DNA of 64,000 nt from Pseudoalteromonas flavipulchra NCIMB 2033 = ATCC BAA-314. GTDB taxonomy: Bacteria; Pseudomonadota; Gammaproteobacteria; Enterobacterales; Alteromonadaceae. The stretch spans positions 62,001-126,000 of the forward strand of contig JWIH01000010.1 in NCBI GenBank assembly GCA_000814665.1. The letters run 5' to 3'. The position numbers were made by a program, and so were the translations under genes. Below are positions 49,818 through 58,285 of the stretch, in pieces. The notes below the pieces were generated by a model, which did not search any database, was not told where the DNA came from, and was given only the letters and a program-made list of their open reading frames with translations. Each line of letters begins with the position of its first letter. Position 1 is the stretch's first letter.

Positions 49818-50321
49818 TTATCCAACCGTGAGGCGGTTATTGATATCACGGCTGGTGAGTATCTGACTAGCATCAAATCCCGTTGAGCGTTTTGCCATAC
49901 GGTCGTATAACAACACGTTGACTGTCGCGGCTAAGTTCATGCAGCCTGTGGTTGGTACATACACCACGGCATCAGCGGCATCCACGATTTCTTGTGGCAG
50001 GCTGCCATCTTCAGGGCCAAAAATGTATAACGCATTGTCGGGGTGAGCAAACTGTGGCAGTGGGGTTGCGCCCTCTACCAGTTCAACGCAGACAAGTGCA
50101 CGGCCTGCTACTTTTAAACTGATGAAATCATCAACTTGTTGGATGGGAATGTTGTCGGCAACGTTTTTTGTATCCGTATGATACTTTGCAGCCTTCGCAT
50201 AACGATTGCCGCTAAAGTAGATGGCTTGCGCATCATAACAACCTGCGGCCCGTAATACGCCACCCACGTTGGTTGGTGATTTAGGGTTTACCAATCCGAT
50301 TGCTACAAATGACTCGCTCAT
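49818..50321 (-). CDS. SpoU/TrmH-family RNA methyltransferase
   Basis: A 167-residue SPOUT-class methyltransferase. The family motifs are GLVNPKSPTNVGGVLRAA near residue 9 (motif 1), LYIFGPEDGSLPQEIV near 106 (motif 2) and VPTTGCMNLAATVNVLLYDR near 132 (motif 3, with the trefoil-knot SAM pocket). It lacks an RNA-binding extension, like TrmL-type proteins. The exact RNA target cannot be assigned from sequence. Confidence 0.88.
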   Translation of the reverse strand: MSESFVAIGLVNPKSPTNVGGVLRAAGCYDAQAIYFSGNRYAKAAKYHTDTKNVADNIPIQQVDDFISLKVAGRALVCVELVEGATPLPQFAHPDNALYIFGPEDGSLPQEIVDAADAVVYVPTTGCMNLAATVNVLLYDRMAKRSTGFDASQILTSRDINNRLTVG

Positions 50322-50431
50322 ACTTTTTAATTCTCACTATACCGGCAGTAGTACCACCAAAAACTCGACGAGCGATTGTATCATGCGCGTGATTTTGTGC
50401 CAGTTGGTATTGTTGGGGGAGAGCTGGTGTT

Positions 50432-50596
50432 GTCGAGCTAAAGCTCGACCTACGCTTTTGCCTGGGATTGGGTAATCTGCGTTCTTGGGTAGAGCCGATG
50501 TTGTCGAGCTAAAGCTCGACCTACGTTTTTGCCTGGGATTGGGTAATCTGCGTTCTTGGGTAGAGTAGATGTTGTCGAGCTAAAGCTCGACCTACA
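50432..50596. repeat. three tandem REP elements (family B)
   Basis: Three perfect palindromes GTCGAGCTAAAGCTCGAC at 50432-50449, 50503-50520 and 50574-50591, spaced exactly 71 bases, each with a CTAC tail and with near-identical linkers (TTTTGCCTGGGATTGGGTAA). The array precedes the SpoU-type gene and follows the end of the DUF6172 gene. Confidence 0.9.
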
Positions 50597-50606
50597 GAAG
50601 TTGGGC

Positions 50607-50921
50607 TTAGTAGTCTTCTAACTCATCGTCAGATAAATCGTTTGATTTTCTATAGCCTGGCTTTGCTAAAATCTCAACATAAAAGGAAGTGAGGTTTTCA
50701 GTTTGCGTTTTATCAATCAACTTGTTTAGTTGTGATAGGTGCACCGGCTCGGCTTCGGCTTCTGTGTTACCAAACTTACAATCAAAATCCCAATAATCAG
50801 CGCCCGCTGGCAAAGTTTTGTTGCGCTCGCGCTTTAGGTATTTTTTAAGCTCATGCTTAACCGCGTCAACGCGTCTTTCAAGTTTGATTTTAGGGTGAAT
50901 TAGTTCAAATGTCTTTTTCAT
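50607..50921 (-). CDS. DUF6172 family small protein
   Basis: A 104-residue basic protein. The segments KHELKKYLKRERNKTLP, DYWDFDCKFG and SFYVEILAKPGYR match what I recall of the DUF6172 family; function unknown. I chose ATG 50921 (MKKTFELIHP) because it starts the conserved region and is preceded by AAGG; an ATG nine codons earlier exists. Confidence 0.7.
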   Translation of the reverse strand: MKKTFELIHPKIKLERRVDAVKHELKKYLKRERNKTLPAGADYWDFDCKFGNTEAEAEPVHLSQLNKLIDKTQTENLTSFYVEILAKPGYRKSNDLSDDELEDY

Positions 50922-51159
50922 AGTTGCCTTCAAGCAAGAAATACTCAATCGGCAAAACAGTATGCCTGAGTAGATAATGTGTATTGATTTAAGCGTAAAG
51001 CTTACGCGCGAATAAATACAGGAATGTAATAGGATATTTTACGTTATATTTTGTGAACTGGCGAGGGACTTTATGAGTGTCCAAGAGAATAAAAGCTGAG
51101 TTGGTTGCGCGAGTTCGCAGCCAACCCGTATTGCTAACGTAACCATTGATAATGGTGGA

Positions 51160-51933
51160 TTAATTCGCTTTTGGTTGCGTTTGAGATGGAGTTGTTGCCG
51201 CCAATTTACGTTCCAAACGCTCTAGCTTTTCTGCCAGTGCGGTTTGTGTCATCTCTATTTGGGTAAGGCTTGCGCCGATCTCTATCTGTTTAGAGTCTCT
51301 GCTTTGTGCTTGAGACTTTAACTGATCAACATCGCCATTAATGGCAGCTATTTGATTTTTTAGCACACTAGCGGCTTGCTGTTGTTCTTCTAATAGCGAT
51401 AGTTTTAAAGCAAGCTCCGTTTGACTCTGCGATAGCGTTTCTACTTTGGTAGTCGTACTGGTCTGGTTTTTAGCGTTATTACTTGCTTGCTCTTCGAGCT
51501 TTTTGATGTCTGATTGGTTTCTTCGCCACGCTGACGCCCATAGTTTATCCATCTGCGACCAAAGCTCGTCTGTGCGCTCGGTTAGTGTGTTCAATTTTGC
51601 TTGCATTGCACCCGCGGACAAGTCCATCTCTTCATCTGTGGCGGTGAGGGTATGTTCAAGCTCAGCAATGCGCTTTGTTGATTCGAGTAATTGTGCCTGG
51701 GTTGTTAAGTTTTGTTGGTAGAGCGCAAACGCCGCAGCGGCCAACGCAATAATCGAGATTGCACCCAACCAATTCATCATCCCTATACCTTTGGCGGGCT
51801 GGCTTGTTTGTTTGGTACTTTCTTTTGGTGCTGAGGTTTTACGGCTCGCTTGAGTGGTGGAGTTTTTATAGGCTTCAACCTGATCTAAATCTGGCGTAAT
51901 ACTGGGAAGCTCAGGTTCAATTCTCTTATCCAA
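51160..51933 (-). CDS. single-pass membrane protein with long coiled coil
   Basis: A 257-residue protein of unknown family: an N-terminal hydrophilic, Ser/Thr/Lys-rich region (1-50), one membrane helix near 54-70 (WLGAISIIALAAAAFALY), then a long coiled coil (75-245) broken near residue 130, ending in a Thr/Pro/Gln tail. The N-terminus should be cytoplasmic and the coiled coil periplasmic. No neighbour gives a hint of role. Confidence 0.6.
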   Translation of the reverse strand: MDKRIEPELPSITPDLDQVEAYKNSTTQASRKTSAPKESTKQTSQPAKGIGMMNWLGAISIIALAAAAFALYQQNLTTQAQLLESTKRIAELEHTLTATDEEMDLSAGAMQAKLNTLTERTDELWSQMDKLWASAWRRNQSDIKKLEEQASNNAKNQTSTTTKVETLSQSQTELALKLSLLEEQQQAASVLKNQIAAINGDVDQLKSQAQSRDSKQIEIGASLTQIEMTQTALAEKLERLERKLAATTPSQTQPKAN

Positions 51934-52050
51934 CGTACTTTCCTCTTTTTTGAGATTTATAAGGAGCCTTAGCAGCTTACTTGAAAATAACGCAATATGG
52001 AATCGGCTGGGTTAAGTGAGTCGATGGAGAAAGGGGAGAGCTTTGCCTAT

Positions 52051-52250
52051 ATAACCTGAGCTGCGGATAATTAATGCCTTTCTAGCAGCCTGTTTTAGCG
52101 CTAACTGCGTTGAATTCACTTCCAATAGCCAGCTATTGGTGCGTAAATTCGCCTTGTTTTCCCTAAAACTCTCTGGCTAGAAAAGTAAAAAACTAAGTTG
52201 TTCTTTAGAAACAATGAGTTGGAACATTCCTTATCCAAACCTCAGGTTAT
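52051..52250. mobile_element. MITE-like element, about 200 bp
   Basis: Bounded by 20-base terminal inverted repeats that match at 17 positions: ATAACCTGAGCTGCGGATAA at 52051-52070 and the complement of TTATCCAAACCTCAGGTTAT at 52231-52250. The interior is itself an imperfect palindrome (CTAGCAG...TTTTAG and CTAAAA...CTGGCTAG). It has no gene. Target-site duplications are not clear. It sits between the coiled-coil gene and the fimbrial cluster. Confidence 0.75.
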
Positions 52251-52284
52251 TTAGAAAAGCCAAAGGTGCTTTCTGATCTTGTAG

Positions 52285-52788
52285 CTAGTTTGAACTTACC
52301 GTTACTGTGATGACATCTGAGTAAGTACCTGCGGCATTTAGGCCGTTGGAAAGCGGGGTGATATTCAACGGCGTTGCTTTGGTTTCACCACTACTACCGG
52401 TACCTGCAGCTGTTGCATTGGTGTGCTGATATACACCATTTTGCAGATCTATCCCTTCGCTATCACCAATATTTAGGGTGTAAGCCAGTTTGCTGCCTTG
52501 ACCGTTATCGGAAACTAAAAATCCGCCATTGGCAGAGCTATAAGAAGTGGTTGCGTTTTCGCCGGTATTGCACCAAACCTCTAATACGCCAATCTGCTGG
52601 GTTGTTTGGGATGCGTCTAGGTTTAGTCCCGTGGTGTTGTTTTCAGTACTAATTGTTTTGCAAGTGGGGTCTATAGTGCCTTCAAAGGAGAATTTACTTT
52701 CAGAAGCCGTTGTATCAATAACTGCAGCATGCACAAACATAGGTGCGCTTACTAAAACTGCAAAGAGTGATTTTTGTATGGTGTTCAT
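52285..52788 (-). CDS. fimbrial subunit-like secreted protein (paralogue 1)
   Basis: A 167-residue protein with a Sec signal peptide (MNTIQKSLFAVLVSAPMFVHA) and an all-beta mature part. Cysteines in TCKT and VWCNTGEN could form a disulfide, and the C-terminal strand AGTYSDVITVTVS has the alternating pattern of a donor strand for chaperone-usher assembly. I start at ATG 52788 after GGGGGAAG; the open frame extends 14 codons further up. It is closely similar to the next gene upstream. Confidence 0.75.
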   Translation of the reverse strand: MNTIQKSLFAVLVSAPMFVHAAVIDTTASESKFSFEGTIDPTCKTISTENNTTGLNLDASQTTQQIGVLEVWCNTGENATTSYSSANGGFLVSDNGQGSKLAYTLNIGDSEGIDLQNGVYQHTNATAAGTGSSGETKATPLNITPLSNGLNAAGTYSDVITVTVSSN

Positions 52789-53010
52789 GGCTTCTTCCCC
52801 CTCAAATAAAGTACAGCAGTTATGTCTCAATTTGCAAGTGAAATGCCACGGGCTGCGGGATATTTTATCTGTAGATTTGGGGGAGAGTAGAACATTATCT
52901 TAGCGCTATAAAGTAATCGCCGGGATGTATAATTACTTGCCCGGCCATTTACTTTATTTGGGGGAGGGCAACGAGTGCTTTTGTCAAACGCTCACTGCCT
53001 CATTATTTTG

Positions 53011-53511
53011 TTAGTTAGGGCTAACCGTTACTGTGATGGTATCAGAGTATGTACCCGCATCGTTTAAGCCATTTGACTGTGGTGTGATCTTCAACGTAGT
53101 TGCTTGCGTGTCACCTGCGCTGCCTGTGCCTGCAAGCGTAGTTAGATGCTTATAAGTACCGCTTTGTAAGTCAACACCTGAAGTGCTGCCGATATCTAGC
53201 GTGTAAGCAATTTTGCTGTTTTTGCCGTTATCAGCAACTAAGAAGCCGCCGTTAGCAGAGCTATATTCAGTTGTTGCATTTTCACCTGTGTTACACCATA
53301 CGTCTAGCGTACCAATTTCTTGAGTTTCTTGAGTAGAATCTAGATTTAAGTTAGTTACGCTGTTTGAGCCACTATCAGTTTTACACATGGCTTCAATAGT
53401 ACCTTCAAAGGTGAAACTTGCTTCATTTCCTGTTGTTTCTACTACAGCAGCTGCCGCAGTCATTGACGTGATTGCTGAGGCAACAAATAGTGATTTAAGT
53501 AATGTGTTCAT
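53011..53511 (-). CDS. fimbrial subunit-like secreted protein (paralogue 2)
   Basis: A 166-residue protein with a signal peptide and a mature beta-rich domain. It shares long identical stretches with the previous gene (VWCNTGENATT, YSSANGGFLV, NGLN-AGTYSD) and the same two cysteines, so the two arose by duplication. It is likely to be the major or minor subunit of the chaperone-usher fimbria encoded upstream. The two genes have separate leaders with similar AATAAAGTA sequences. Confidence 0.78.
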   Translation of the reverse strand: MNTLLKSLFVASAITSMTAAAAVVETTGNEASFTFEGTIEAMCKTDSGSNSVTNLNLDSTQETQEIGTLDVWCNTGENATTEYSSANGGFLVADNGKNSKIAYTLDIGSTSGVDLQSGTYKHLTTLAGTGSAGDTQATTLKITPQSNGLNDAGTYSDTITVTVSPN

Positions 53512-53659
53512 GGCGCATCCCCTTGAATAAAGTACTGCTTTATAATTTGTGTTAGGTTGAATACCTAGTTATTTCAAATTAAAAGCAATTGGTGTGCCAA
53601 TGTTTTTAATGTTTGTTTTCTTTTTATTGTTTGTTTTTTTGTTCTTATAATTCAAGTTG

Positions 53660-54523
53660 TTATCTTGGGTAGACAGTGAGTGATAAATTGTCGCGATAGT
53701 AGCCTGCGGGCATAAGCTCGGTATTACCTAGCTGAAATTCAAAGCCAAACCACGAATCTCTGACGCCGGGATAGAAATTATAGCTTCGCGTTAAACGTTC
53801 TGATGACGATATTTTGACGTTATCGAAACTAATTGCGTAATCAATAAGGGCTCGTTTGTTGGTTTCATGACGCAAGCCGTTATATTCAGAGTCTAGGACG
53901 ATATCGTATGAGCTATTACTCAATATTTTTATACCCCAGTAAAAGCGCATATTCGTTTTTAGTTCGCCTAAGTCTATGAGGTAGTGACCATCATCGCCCG
54001 ACACTTTACCTTTGCTTGAGTTATCGAGCGAGATGGCGATTTGTGGCTCGGCGTAATAGGTCATCTCCAGATATTGCTCTGCGATGACCTTGTTGCGCCT
54101 TACAATAGACACTTTTACCGCACCATAGTAATAACCCGCAGGAAACAAACTGTAGTGCCTTAAGCGCATCCACATTTGTGTAGAGCGGCTAGTTAAGTTT
54201 GCTTTGGCGATACCGTTTTTAACGTTAATACGTTTGTATTGAGAGTCCAGCAGTCTAGCGTATTTATCTTCAGTCGGGCCCGAGAAGACAAACGAATAAT
54301 AATATGTATCTTCAACCCAGATTTCATCGGCACAATTTAGTAGCGAATCCGAAACTTGTATTTTTAGCGGTAAATATACAGTTACTCGATTACCATACTC
54401 TTCTTTTATCTCGGCTGAGTTAGAGGTCGCTAAAAAATTGCCATCACATTTATTGCGCTTGGCCAATGCAACAGGCGAGATCAAATAGCTGAGTGCAAGC
54501 AGCAAAAATAGTGCGAACTTCAT
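53660..54523 (-). CDS. secreted protein of the fimbrial cluster (possible tip subunit)
   Basis: A 287-residue protein with a signal peptide ending near ISPVALA. The mature part is beta-rich with many Tyr residues and a few cysteines, and ends in a strand-like YRDNLSLTVYPR suited to donor-strand assembly. No family recognised. Its start overlaps the usher stop by four bases, so it belongs to the same operon. A two-domain tip adhesin is my inference. Confidence 0.6.
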   Translation of the reverse strand: MKFALFLLLALSYLISPVALAKRNKCDGNFLATSNSAEIKEEYGNRVTVYLPLKIQVSDSLLNCADEIWVEDTYYYSFVFSGPTEDKYARLLDSQYKRINVKNGIAKANLTSRSTQMWMRLRHYSLFPAGYYYGAVKVSIVRRNKVIAEQYLEMTYYAEPQIAISLDNSSKGKVSGDDGHYLIDLGELKTNMRFYWGIKILSNSSYDIVLDSEYNGLRHETNKRALIDYAISFDNVKISSSERLTRSYNFYPGVRDSWFGFEFQLGNTELMPAGYYRDNLSLTVYPR

Positions 54524-56979
54524 TTGTTTGGATCTCCCTGTAATTGTGCTTGCTCAAGCGTGATGGTGCCAATTTTGATAAATCGTTTTTCGCCATCATT
54601 CACGGTAAATCGTCCGACGATGTCATTAATTTCGATTAGGTAGCTACCTGTACTGATACCTTCTACAACAAATCGACCCACTCGGTTGGTAAAAAAGGTG
54701 CGATTGATTGGAGCGTTGTCACTGTCGCCGGCACTAGATTGCCTTATTACTTGTCCTCTTCCCAGTGCAATAGGTGTGCCTTGTTCGTCGACTACTGTAC
54801 CTATCACGGTATAAGACAGGTCCGAACCTACTTGAATATGGTGCCCTGTATTGGCGCCACCTACTAATTTATAAGTACCGGGACCCCAATCATAACCCAG
54901 AGGAGCGTTGGGTACATCAATATTAAATTGATAGTTGGTGTAGCCAGTGCCCAAGTCAATTAATGCGCCAATGTGTTGCGTTGGTTGGTTTTGTGCACGG
55001 CCAAAGCGGTCGACGTTAACTAATACGTCGTTATTTTTTAATGTTTTATGTTTAGTAACTACAGCAAAAGGAGTGGTAGTGGTGGCGCCCATACCAAAGT
55101 GACCATCAGCAAAACCTATACTTGACGATAAGTTAACACTGGCGGAGCTGTCACTCATAAATTGCGAGCGAGTGTAATTACTTGCGGTCATATCAGCTCT
55201 AAAAAATGCGTTAGTATGGCTGGCTTTTAGCTGTTCTTGCCTATACCCACTGCCTTTTTCCGCCCGTAATTCATAGCCATAGTCATTGACGTAGTTATTG
55301 TTTGTTTTGGCATAGCTTACGCTGGCGACTTTACTACGGTTGTTATATTGAGCTCTCGTGCGGACGTTGTCTTGGCGGTTGTAATGATTCCACGTAAAGT
55401 TAAGCACGAATTGATTTTCAGAGACGACACGAGGGTCGTCGCTGACATTATGGTTATATCCAACTCTTACCCTAGCCCCTTCATAGCGAAAATTAAGCTC
55501 AGCAGAGAGGTTCTTGGTGACCAAATCTTCATTATTTACTTGCCGCGTTGCGTTGAGCGTAAAGTCTATGTGGTCGTTGATAATATAGCTGTAGTCAGCA
55601 AAAGCCCTTTTGTTATTGCTGAGCGTGACTTCTTCAAGCCAAGGCGAGTTGCTAAAGTCTTCCATGATTTCATAACCCAAACGTAAGTTGGGCGAGCCAT
55701 AATTACCATGACCAAAAATACTATGCTCTGTTTCTATCGAGAAAGCATTGCCGGAAATATCAGACGTTTTACTTTGCGAGTAACGCAGCGATACATTTCC
55801 CAAAGGGCTACTGAATGTGGTGATTGAGCCAAATACTTGCCCTTGTGGATGGGCCGCGCCATTAACTCCAAGTGAGAGTTTATCGGTAACGCCATATTCG
55901 TAACTACCAGAAAGCAGCGCGTCGTCGTCATAATGATAACGACCATCATCTACTACCGATAAAAAACCAACTGCTAGCGAGTAGTCACTCACACCTTGAG
56001 CCAATAGCCGAGAGTTATAGTGACTAGTAAAATGGAAGTGCTGGGTTTCACCGTTGGCATATGTCGCAACAACGTGAATATTATTTATGCCTGAAGTCAG
56101 CGGTAAGTCATTGAGGTCATAGCGTCCCGCTTTGAGGCGTACTCTAGAAATCAAAAACTCATTAATAAATATCTCAAGTGTTGCAGGGCGGGGTAACATA
56201 AACTGTTGGCTGTTACCTGGGGTGATCTTACGTTGGGGTTGCAGCTTTGAATAGGCGCTTGCGACTTTGAAGCCTGCAAGTGGAGCACCCGATAAATGGC
56301 CATTGTTACTGCTTTGGGTATCACCTAAAGTGAATCGTCTCGGTTTTTCGGGCTGATCGTAAAATACCGCTGTATCACCACGGTAGACGTGACTTTGCTC
56401 GGTGCTGCCGCTTTCCCAAAAAACCGAACTGTGCATATTTATGCCGTTGCTACCGCCAACATTGGCATTTATAAGCCATTCGAATTGTGAGTGGTAGTTT
56501 TGATTATTGTCACTACGCTCATGGTTTAGGTTGAGATTATTCAGTAAAGCCCAACGCGCTTCTTGTGTTGGTTGTTCAAAGTATTTCTTTCTGCCATAAG
56601 AAAGCGTGTCTGTAGCCATGGCCGCTTCTGCTAGCGACATGTCTATAGTGAGATCTTGTGCCTTGAGATCAAGCGTAATTCCCTTTGCTTGTAACATATC
56701 TAGGGTGACCTCGTGCTCCTCAAGACTTGAGAGCCAATCGAGTACGTCTTTACTTAATACGGATTGTAGATTTTCCTTCAGCTGCATGGCTGAAACCGAT
56801 TTTAAATCGTATCCATCTACAGAGGCAGAAACTTGCCCCACCTCGGCATTATTCAGCCGAACGGGAAAATCCATTGAATAAACCGCCGCCCATGCGGGGG
56901 CTGTCCACATCAGATAAAGTGGAGTAAACCAAAATTGTTTTAAACGAGGCAAGCGCAGGCTTGAGCGCACTGTTAACAT
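54520..56979 (-). CDS. chaperone-usher outer-membrane usher
   Basis: An 819-residue usher. After the signal peptide there is an N-terminal chaperone-binding region (about 30-150), then a long 24-strand-type barrel rich in alternating aromatic residues (SYEYGVTDKLSLGVNG, FADYSYIINDHIDFTLN) interrupted by a plug-like segment near 260-320 (PATLEIFINEFLISRVRLKA with GRYDLNDLPL), and C-terminal beta domains ending near VIGTVVDEQGTPIALG. It belongs to the usher family; the subtype cannot be fixed by eye. Confidence 0.88.
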   Translation of the reverse strand: MLTVRSSLRLPRLKQFWFTPLYLMWTAPAWAAVYSMDFPVRLNNAEVGQVSASVDGYDLKSVSAMQLKENLQSVLSKDVLDWLSSLEEHEVTLDMLQAKGITLDLKAQDLTIDMSLAEAAMATDTLSYGRKKYFEQPTQEARWALLNNLNLNHERSDNNQNYHSQFEWLINANVGGSNGINMHSSVFWESGSTEQSHVYRGDTAVFYDQPEKPRRFTLGDTQSSNNGHLSGAPLAGFKVASAYSKLQPQRKITPGNSQQFMLPRPATLEIFINEFLISRVRLKAGRYDLNDLPLTSGINNIHVVATYANGETQHFHFTSHYNSRLLAQGVSDYSLAVGFLSVVDDGRYHYDDDALLSGSYEYGVTDKLSLGVNGAAHPQGQVFGSITTFSSPLGNVSLRYSQSKTSDISGNAFSIETEHSIFGHGNYGSPNLRLGYEIMEDFSNSPWLEEVTLSNNKRAFADYSYIINDHIDFTLNATRQVNNEDLVTKNLSAELNFRYEGARVRVGYNHNVSDDPRVVSENQFVLNFTWNHYNRQDNVRTRAQYNNRSKVASVSYAKTNNNYVNDYGYELRAEKGSGYRQEQLKASHTNAFFRADMTASNYTRSQFMSDSSASVNLSSSIGFADGHFGMGATTTTPFAVVTKHKTLKNNDVLVNVDRFGRAQNQPTQHIGALIDLGTGYTNYQFNIDVPNAPLGYDWGPGTYKLVGGANTGHHIQVGSDLSYTVIGTVVDEQGTPIALGRGQVIRQSSAGDSDNAPINRTFFTNRVGRFVVEGISTGSYLIEINDIVGRFTVNDGEKRFIKIGTITLEQAQLQGDPNK

Positions 56980-56990
56980 CTAGCTATTTT

Positions 56991-57686
56991 TTACTTAGAA
57001 GCCAGTAGATTGATAAGCTCTACTGTTTTACTCGGCTTGTCATTGAGCAATGGCTGTAAATTTATCACCATGGTGTGATTTGGCATTATAAAACGGCCCG
57101 CAGTAACTGACTGAAACTTCACCCAATCTATGACAGTCGCGCCATCGTGGAAACGGTATTCAAACTGCGATAAGTCCAGTACTCGGTCACCTTGGTTACT
57201 TAGGGTGAGTGTACATTCGGTTAGCTCTTCACATTGCAGCGCGCTGTTTATTTGCGATTGAACACCATCCGGACTAACAAACACTAAAGTGGCAAAGTTA
57301 AATACCATTTTAACGCCAGATGCTTCATCTTCTCCGGGAAGTGGCAGCTGTTTGAAGACAATGCGATAAGACTGTGTTTGTTTGAGTTCGGGCGAACCTA
57401 GGTATTTTGCTCTGAATACTTGATAACTTTTTGCCGGCACTTCCACTTGCGGAGGCAGCACAATAAAGTCTTCTTCGGCGCTGATCAGCACTTCTTTTTG
57501 GTGCTCGTCAAAAGTACGTTTAAGTACCTCTATCTCGATGGGTAAAAGATTGTCACTGGGGTTTTGGAGGCGGTAGGTCACGAGTGACTTTTTACCATGT
57601 GACGAGAGGTCGACAATCATAGGTTGTACTTGGTAAGCCAAAGCCGGAGCTGCTAAACAAAACAGCAATAACAACAATATACGCAT
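56991..57686 (-). CDS. periplasmic fimbrial chaperone
   Basis: A 231-residue protein with a signal peptide ending at ALA. It has two immunoglobulin-like domains: the first contains VTYRLQNPSDNLLPIEIEV and the subunit-binding SYQVFRAKYLGSPEL with a basic residue; the F-G strand region is QSYRIVFKQLPLP; the second domain starts near NSALQCEELTECTLTL. It precedes the usher by 11 bases and is the first gene of the fimbrial operon. Confidence 0.85.
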   Translation of the reverse strand: MRILLLLLFCLAAPALAYQVQPMIVDLSSHGKKSLVTYRLQNPSDNLLPIEIEVLKRTFDEHQKEVLISAEEDFIVLPPQVEVPAKSYQVFRAKYLGSPELKQTQSYRIVFKQLPLPGEDEASGVKMVFNFATLVFVSPDGVQSQINSALQCEELTECTLTLSNQGDRVLDLSQFEYRFHDGATVIDWVKFQSVTAGRFIMPNHTMVINLQPLLNDKPSKTVELINLLASK

Positions 57687-57848
57687 TCAAACTCCAACAC
57701 TGAGAAGACCAAAATTTCCGCTATACGATACCCAGACTATTTGGTATTACAAGGGTAACATATACGCTTTTTTTAATAATAACCAAATAGTATGGTTGAA
57801 ATTAGAAGAGTGACAGTTTTTCACAAACCCGAATAAATCTACATTGCT

Positions 57849-58157
57849 TCAGTCTTCAGGACCAAGCAAAGTAAAGGTTAAATGTTTACGCATATCTTTT
57901 AAAATCACCCCTTTTTTCAGCATGGCGGCGCTTAAACGCTTTTGCCATTTAAGAAGGTCCGGCCTTGCGGCTTCCAATGCTTGTTCATTCTCAAATTGGA
58001 AAAAGAGTATTAATGAACCGGGGAACAAGTGATATTCCACATCAAACCAACATTGCACCATGCCGGGAATTTCTGCACGAGCTTGTTCTTCGAGTTTATC
58101 TGCAATGGTGAGTACCAAAGCTTGCTGTTTTTCTTGTACTTTTGAGAGCTTTTTCAT
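57849..58157 (-). CDS. hypothetical protein, 102 residues
   Basis: A small soluble protein with a lysine-rich N-terminus (MKKLSKVQEKQQ) and an alpha/beta pattern (PGSLILFFQFENEQALEAAR). I chose ATG 58157 as start; 18 further codons are open upstream. The composition looks coding but I do not recognise a family. It stands alone between the fimbrial operon and two tandem hairpins. Confidence 0.55.
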   Translation of the reverse strand: MKKLSKVQEKQQALVLTIADKLEEQARAEIPGMVQCWFDVEYHLFPGSLILFFQFENEQALEAARPDLLKWQKRLSAAMLKKGVILKDMRKHLTFTLLGPED

Positions 58158-58205
58158 AATGCTATGGATGTAAGAGGCCAAAAGCCTAATTATACTCAAG
58201 CTTGT

Positions 58206-58281
58206 GGGCAATCAACAACTTTGTTGATGATTGCCCGCTCAAAGTGAATTGCTTTTTCAATTCACTTTGAGCCGCTTTTTT
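58206..58281. other. two adjacent inverted repeats
   Basis: 58206-58236: GGGCAATCA and TGATTGCCC with an inner TTGTTGA pair. 58237-58272: perfect 15-base arms GCTCAAAGTGAATTG and CAATTCACTTTGAGC with a six-base loop, followed on the plus strand by a CGC and six T. Both flanking genes run on the minus strand, so the T run faces the wrong way for terminating them; a plus-strand terminator or a transcript-end structure is possible. Confidence 0.6.
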
Positions 58282-58285
58282 CGAA

